This document shows, in pieces, positions 59,002 through 64,000 of a stretch of 64,000 nucleotides of DNA. Position 1 is the stretch's first letter. Each line of letters starts with the position of its first letter. The notes beneath the pieces were generated by a model, which saw only the letters and a program-made list of their open reading frames with translations, was not told where the DNA came from and searched no databases. Source of the stretch: Beroe forskalii (Eukaryota > Ctenophora > Nuda > Beroida > Beroidae); the NCBI GenBank assembly GCA_011033025.1, contig WFMF01000121.1:186001-250000 (forward strand), written 5' to 3'. A program made the position numbers and the translations under genes.

Positions 59002-59417
59002 ATCATTCTTCTATACTAGATGAAATCGACAGAGGGAAAATAGATAATATTCATCAGATTTAAATTTTAATTTTCCTCTGATTGTGACTGAATGAAGTGA
59101 TATCGATAAAGGGAAAAACTTGACACAATCTCCCAAAGGATACTCAGTTTGACTAAAAATCTCGTTTTTGAATGATCAGATATCCTGTTTTCGTCAGCCC
59201 CGGATATGAGTCATTAAATCTAATCCAAGTCTATTATTTCTAATCCATGGGTCCCAGCCAGAAGGCAATGTCAGCGTGATTACAAAACGGAAGAGACTAC
59301 AATTACAATGAATTATTAAAACTCCGCTCTATCCGACCAATGAAAAGCCTCCATTGCTGCCACGTGGTCAATCAATCAGCCAATCAAAAGTGGTTTTAGT
59401 TGTCATGTGCTCTCACA
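59002..59417. promoter_or_regulatory. Probable bidirectional promoter
   Basis: The 416 bp between divergent start codons (59001 minus, 59418 plus). Contains CCAAT boxes at about 59337 (ACCAATG) and 59379 (GCCAATCAAAAG) and an E-box CCACGTGG at about 59361. Head-to-head spacing under 1 kb with CCAAT boxes is typical of shared promoters in animals. Confidence 0.5.
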
Positions 59418-59950
59418 ATGGCAGCAAAGCTTGCTTTCGTCAATCGCTGTTTTAAAAACTCTTTGAAAACAGTTGCTCTTAATGTTGAATACAATCGGTG
59501 TATACATTTGACACTGTGTATTACTTGTAGACTTCAATTGCAATTCAGATAAAACTTTTTTCTTTAAAAAGATCAAAAAGACCAAAGTTTGGAATTCAAA
59601 CGTTACGGAGTTGCTTAGAAAAAAGGCAGAAAATCAACAGAAATGGCATAACAAAACAAAAGTTTCGCCGATTCAAAACAAAAAGATTGACATTGCCTCC
59701 TGATATCAAACCCTCAAGTATCAAGGAATGAGGTATTAATACGTCATGCATGAATAATACTCGCTGGAGATTGACACCATCATTAGGGTTTAAAAGAATA
59801 AATATCAAGTCGTCAATATCACACACAAAACGATATGAATTAATGACTTCATTATATCAGCCCAGTCTAACACTACGAACTGAAGAAACTGGTCTATATT
59901 GCCCACTGCATGACAACACAATATACGTTAGAGAAGTTAGGAAAGCATGA
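59418..59950 (+). CDS. Possible small basic protein, three exons
   Basis: Exons 59418-59497, 59572-59717 and 59787-59950 give 129 codons plus TGA with compatible phases (80, 146 and 164 nt) and introns of 74 and 69 bp. The start CACAATGG is a good Kozak context. The first 27 residues (MAAKLAFVNRCFKNSLKTVA) are basic and hydroxylated with no acidic residue until position 24, like a mitochondrial presequence. The body is Lys/Arg rich (KQKFRRFKTKRLTLPPDIKP) and ends HDNTIYVREVRKA. I do not recognise the family; a mitochondrial ribosomal or assembly protein is a guess. Acceptor AAAAAG of intron 1 is weak. Confidence 0.4.
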
Positions 59951-60765
59951 AGTAAATGTGTATAACTGAGGAGAATAGAGATGTTGTACGTGTGTGTAAT
60001 GTCCGTTTCCATGGCAACAGACTCGACTTACACCAGCAGAAGGCTGAGTGTATTATGATGAGGTTTGTAAATTAGCGTATTAGCGTATTAGAGAGTACTT
60101 AGTATGATACTTGCAAACTCTCACCTGGTACCTATTAGAGGCAAGAGGTGTTCTAAAAGAAGTAGCTGGTTCTAATTTAGTAATTAAGGGAATTTTATAA
60201 GAGGGATTCGAGAAAAATACGCTTATCATTAAAAAACGGTCCTGAATAAAGTTCAGGTTTTAAATCATCGTGAAGCTAAGGATCTCCTCAAGCAGTTTTG
60301 GTGCGTCTGATTCACTGATTTCCAGAATTCAGATTCTGCTCAGTAAAGTTGTAAGTAGATCGAGATATGATGATGGGTGGTATGCGGTGACGTCATTGTG
60401 ACGTATTGATATGGTGAGTTGAGGACTCTTAACAGCCTACAGCGCTCCTGTAGCTTCTTCTCTCGGAGACTAATGGAGTGAGGAGGTATTTGGAAGTTAG
60501 GGAAGATTGTTATCAGCTCGCTATTACTTACGAAAGTCGTTGTAGGATCCACTATTTCCCCGCAGACTCACACACGAAGAGACGAACGAACAGACACAGA
60601 GAAACAGACGCACAAACGAACAGACAGCCACAAACCGACATACTGACACAAAGACGGACCAACATATACCATGGACCAACGCAATATCTATTCTTCAGAA
60701 ATTGGAGACAACCAGAAAAAACACGAAATAGGTCCCAAGCAAGTAAAAGAAACAAAATATTTCCT
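59951..60765. other. Spacer before satellite, no gene seen
   Basis: Mostly unique AT-rich sequence. A 60.57-60.66 kb run of ACAGACAGA/AACAGACGCAC character is simple repeat. No gene is supported. Confidence 0.4.
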
Positions 60766-62880
60766 TGTGTTTGGCTAACCTATGATAAGATATTTCCTTT
60801 GCGTTTCGACAACCTATGATAAAGATATTTTCCTCAGAAATTGACCAACCTATGATAAGATATTTCCTTGTGTTTGACTAACCTATGATAAGATATTTCC
60901 TTGTGTTTGACTAACCTATGATAAGATATTTCCTTGTGTTTGACTAACCTATGATAAGATATTTCCTTGTGTTTGACCAACCTATGATAAGATATTTCCT
61001 TGTGTTTGACTAACCTATGATATTTCCTTGTGTTTGACTAACCTATGATAAGATATTTCCTTGTGTTTGACTAACCTATGATAAGATATTTCCTTTGTGT
61101 TTGACTAACCTATGATAAGATATTTCCTTGTGTTTGACTAACCTATGATAAGATATTTCCTTGTGTTTGACTAACCTATGATAAGATATTTCCTTGTGTT
61201 TGACTAACCTATGATAAGATATTTCCTTGTGTTTGACTAACCTATGATAAGATATTTCCTTGTGTTTGACTAACCTATGATAAGATATTTCCTTGTGTTT
61301 GACTAACCTATGATAAGATATTTCCTTGTGTTTGACTAACCTATGATAAGATATTTCCTTGTGTTTGACTAACCTATGATAAGATATTTCCTTGTGTTTG
61401 ACCAACCTATGATAAGATATTTCCTTGTGTTTGACTAACCTTGTGTTTGACTAACCTATGATAAGATATTTCCTTGTGTTTGACTAACCTATGATAAGAT
61501 ATTTCCTTTGTGTTTGACTAACCTATGATAAGATATTTCCTTGTGTTTGACTAACCTATGATAAGATATTTCACACTAATCTATGATAAGATATTTCCTT
61601 GTGTTTGACTAACCTTTGATAAGATATTTCCTTGTGTTTGAGATAAGATATTTCCTTGACTAACCTATGATAAGATATTTCCTTGTGTTTGACTAACCTA
61701 TGATAAGATATTTCCTTGTGTTTGACTAACCTATGATAAGATATTTCCTTGTGTTTGACTAACCTATGATAAGATATTTCCTTGTGTTTGACTAACCTAT
61801 GATAAGATATTTCCTTGTGTTTGACTAACCTATGATAAAACATTTCCTTGCGTTTGACTAACCTATGATAAGATATTTCCTTGTGTTTGACTAACCTATG
61901 ATAAGATATTTCCTTGTGTTTGACTAAGGACTAACCTATGATAAGATATTTCCTTGCGTTTGACTAACCTATGATAAGATATTTCCTTGTGTTTGACTAA
62001 CCTATGATAAGATATTTCCTTGTGTTTGACTAACCTATGATAAGATATTTCCTTGTGTTTGACTAACCTATGATAAGATAAGATATTTCCTTTCCTGTGT
62101 TTGACTAAGGACTAACCTATGATAAGATATTTCCTTGTGTTTGACTAACCTATGATAAGATATTTCCTTGTGTTTGACTAACCTATGATAAAGAGCTAAC
62201 CTATGATAAGATATTTCCTTGTGTTTGACTAACCTATGATAAGATATTTCCTTGTGTTTGACTAACCTATGATAAGATATTTCCTTGTGTTTGACTAACC
62301 TATGATAAGATATTTCCTTGTGTTTGACTAACCCATGATAAGATATTTCCTTGTGTTTGACTAACCTATGATAAGATATTTCCTTGTGTTTGACTAACCT
62401 ATGATAAGATATTTCCTTGTGTTTGACTAACCTATGATAAGATATTTCCTTGTGTTTGACTAAGGACTAATCTATGATAAGATATTTCCTTGTGTTTGAC
62501 TAACCTATGATAAGATATTTCCTTGTGTTTGACTAACCTATGATAAGATATTTCCTTGTGTTTGACTAACCTATGATAAGATATTTCCTTGTGTTTGACT
62601 AACCTATGATAAGATATTTCCTTGTGTTTGACTAAGGACTAACCTATGATAAGATATTTCCTTGTGTTTGACTAACCTATGATAAGATATTTCCTTGTGT
62701 TTGACTAACCTATGATAAGATATTTCCTTGTGTTTGACTAACCTATGATAAAACATTTCCTTGCGTTTGACAATGACACTAAACTATGATAAAATGTTTG
62801 ACTAACCTATGATAAAACATTTCCTTGCGTTTGACAATGACACTAAACTATGATAAAATGTTTGACTAACCTATGAAGGA
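60766..62880. repeat. 33-bp satellite array, about 60 units
   Basis: Unit ACCTATGATAAGATATTTCC plus TTGTGTTTGACTA, 33 bp and highly homogeneous. Insertions such as GGACTA and truncated units break register a few times; the last units change to ATAAAACATTTCCTTGCG. Because 33 is a multiple of three, minus-strand frames stay open (VKHKEISYHRL repeated), but no gene is implied. Confidence 0.95.
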
Positions 62881-62924
62881 TGACGCTCTCTTCCATGAGG
62901 GAGGGTGTTTAGCCCGGCACATTT

Positions 62925-64000
62925 ATCAGCAGGCATCCAACGTAAACCATAAACCCTGCATAGAACTTGGAGTTATGAACAGTCAACAATAAACCCTGCA
63001 TAGAACTTGGAGTAGGGGAAGTCACTGTCAAATGGGATACCTTGGCTAAGTAAAAAATTTAAATTGAATCTTAAGCTTTTATACTCAAATAGTCCAATAA
63101 AAGTTACTTATTATAGTTGTCTTGATCATATAATCAGTGGTTTAATCGCTCATAGTGGTTTCTTTGTGGTTGTAGACGAATCAATTTTGACCCCAAAAAT
63201 TTGGTCAAATGGGAATGTATGGTCAAATGGGATAGTGTGCCCTAATCAGACAAAAAGCTATACATCTTGATTTCCGTATTTATATGTTCTTCAGAAAGAT
63301 GTAAACTCTAGGGATAATATGGTTTGATTGTATCAAACTGTAGGATATTGATGCTATTGCATCCATTATTTTCTGGTATCCCATTTGACCAAATATACAA
63401 ATATACAGTAAAATGTAATCCCATTTGACCAAAATCCCATTTGACCAAAATCCCATTTTAAATGATGACTGGAGGAAAAACTCAAAAATTTCGCATTATA
63501 ATTACTCCAGGTACAAGACAGGGTAGTATACATAGAGAGTAGATACTCCAGAACACGAATAACCATAGAATGAACTGAACTGATGCACTGAAACAAATTT
63601 ATAGACAGTTTTTTTCAGTGGTTGATTCAAAAATATTTTAATTTGATGCATTTTTTTGAAAACATCAAAAATATCTTAAATCCAAATAAAGTGAATCCAT
63701 TTATTTCTTTCTAAAATGGGTCCTAAGGGAAATCTTAATGATAAAATGGGGTTGAAATATGCTGAAATAGTGCCCTTCTTCGATTTCCCATTTAACCAAA
63801 TTTCCCATTTGACCGTGATACCAAGAAATGAACAGTCAACAATAAACCATGCATAGAACTTGGAGTTACGCCAAGAAATGAACAGTCAACAATAAACCCT
63901 TCAAGAAATGAACAGTAAACCATAAACCCTGCATAGAACTTGGAATAATGCCAAGTACCAAACCCAGAATAGAACTTGGAATAATGCCAAGTAATGAACA
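62925..64000. repeat. AACAATAAACCCTGCATAGA array, interrupted and running off the window
   Basis: Units of about 50 bp (GAACAGTCAACAATAAACCC then TGCATAGAACTTGGAGT) at 62940-63015 and 63825-64000. The block 63029-63822 interrupts the array. Confidence 0.8.
63029..63822. mobile_element. Probable inserted element within the tandem array
   Basis: Ends are partly inverted: TCACTGTCAAATGGGATACC at the left, and at the right CCCATTTGACCGTGATACC, whose complement is GGTATCACGGTCAAATGGG. Internal TCCCATTTGACCAAA motifs repeat several times (63380-63455, 63790). About 0.8 kb with no transposase. Confidence 0.5.

Noticed and set aside
61076-61843. Two minus-strand frames of about 90-109 codons repeating an 11-residue unit
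   Set aside because: The unit is 33 bp, so any stop-free frame stays open; no start context, splice site or conservation.

Overview
This is a 64 kb piece of an animal nuclear genome, probably a non-vertebrate. Every recognisable gene has GT-AG introns, and the three main genes belong to animal or eukaryotic families. The rest is introns and intergenic DNA crowded with minisatellites, small inverted-repeat transposons and palindromes. Nothing prokaryotic is present, and I saw no rRNA, convincing tRNA or CRISPR array. The phylum cannot be named from sequence alone.

Layout. (1) 1-5297: palindrome-based minisatellites, a MITE-like element, GC-rich inverted repeats and AT-rich DNA with no gene I can support. 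(2) 5298-9286, plus strand: phosphatidylinositol 4-kinase beta (PI4KB). The catalytic exon is intact, but the N-terminal coding block is broken by several frame changes, and the intron between them carries a hAT-like element with an 8-bp target-site duplication. (3) 10208-13277: a 3 kb foldback (giant palindrome) element. (4) 13314-19850, plus strand: pinin (PNN), eight exons with consistent phases, ending in an RS-rich tail. Its largest intron holds tandem segmental repeats. (5) 19851-22539: GC-rich inverted repeats, two MITEs filled with telomere-like TTAGGG variants, and a minisatellite. (6) 22540-59001, minus strand: a TOGARAM1/crescerin-like TOG-domain gene of more than 40 exons, about 2000 codons recognised. 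(7) 59002-59417: a likely bidirectional promoter. (8) 59418-59950, plus strand: a possible small basic protein in three exons. (9) 60.77-62.88 kb: a 33-bp satellite, then another tandem array interrupted by an inserted element.

The most unusual signal is in the TOGARAM1-like gene. At least nine exons have one edge, with its splice site and adjoining intron, copied into the neighbouring intron, either as a tandem array or as a single copy. Copies of a 5' exon edge always lie upstream in the preceding intron, and copies of a 3' edge always lie downstream in the following intron. In several cases the copies differ from the true exon almost only at synonymous positions. That is not expected of decaying intronic debris. 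It points to cryptic exon use, repeated recapture from the functional exon, or gene conversion.

The genes are not an operon and have unrelated roles: PI4P synthesis at the Golgi, splicing and exon-junction-associated function in the nucleus, and ciliary microtubule regulation. Single-base frame breaks in PI4KB and the TOGARAM1-like gene could be assembly indels, since the exon phases otherwise fit together. Exon coordinates were derived by hand from splice consensus, phase continuity and remembered family similarity; none was checked with transcripts or a database.
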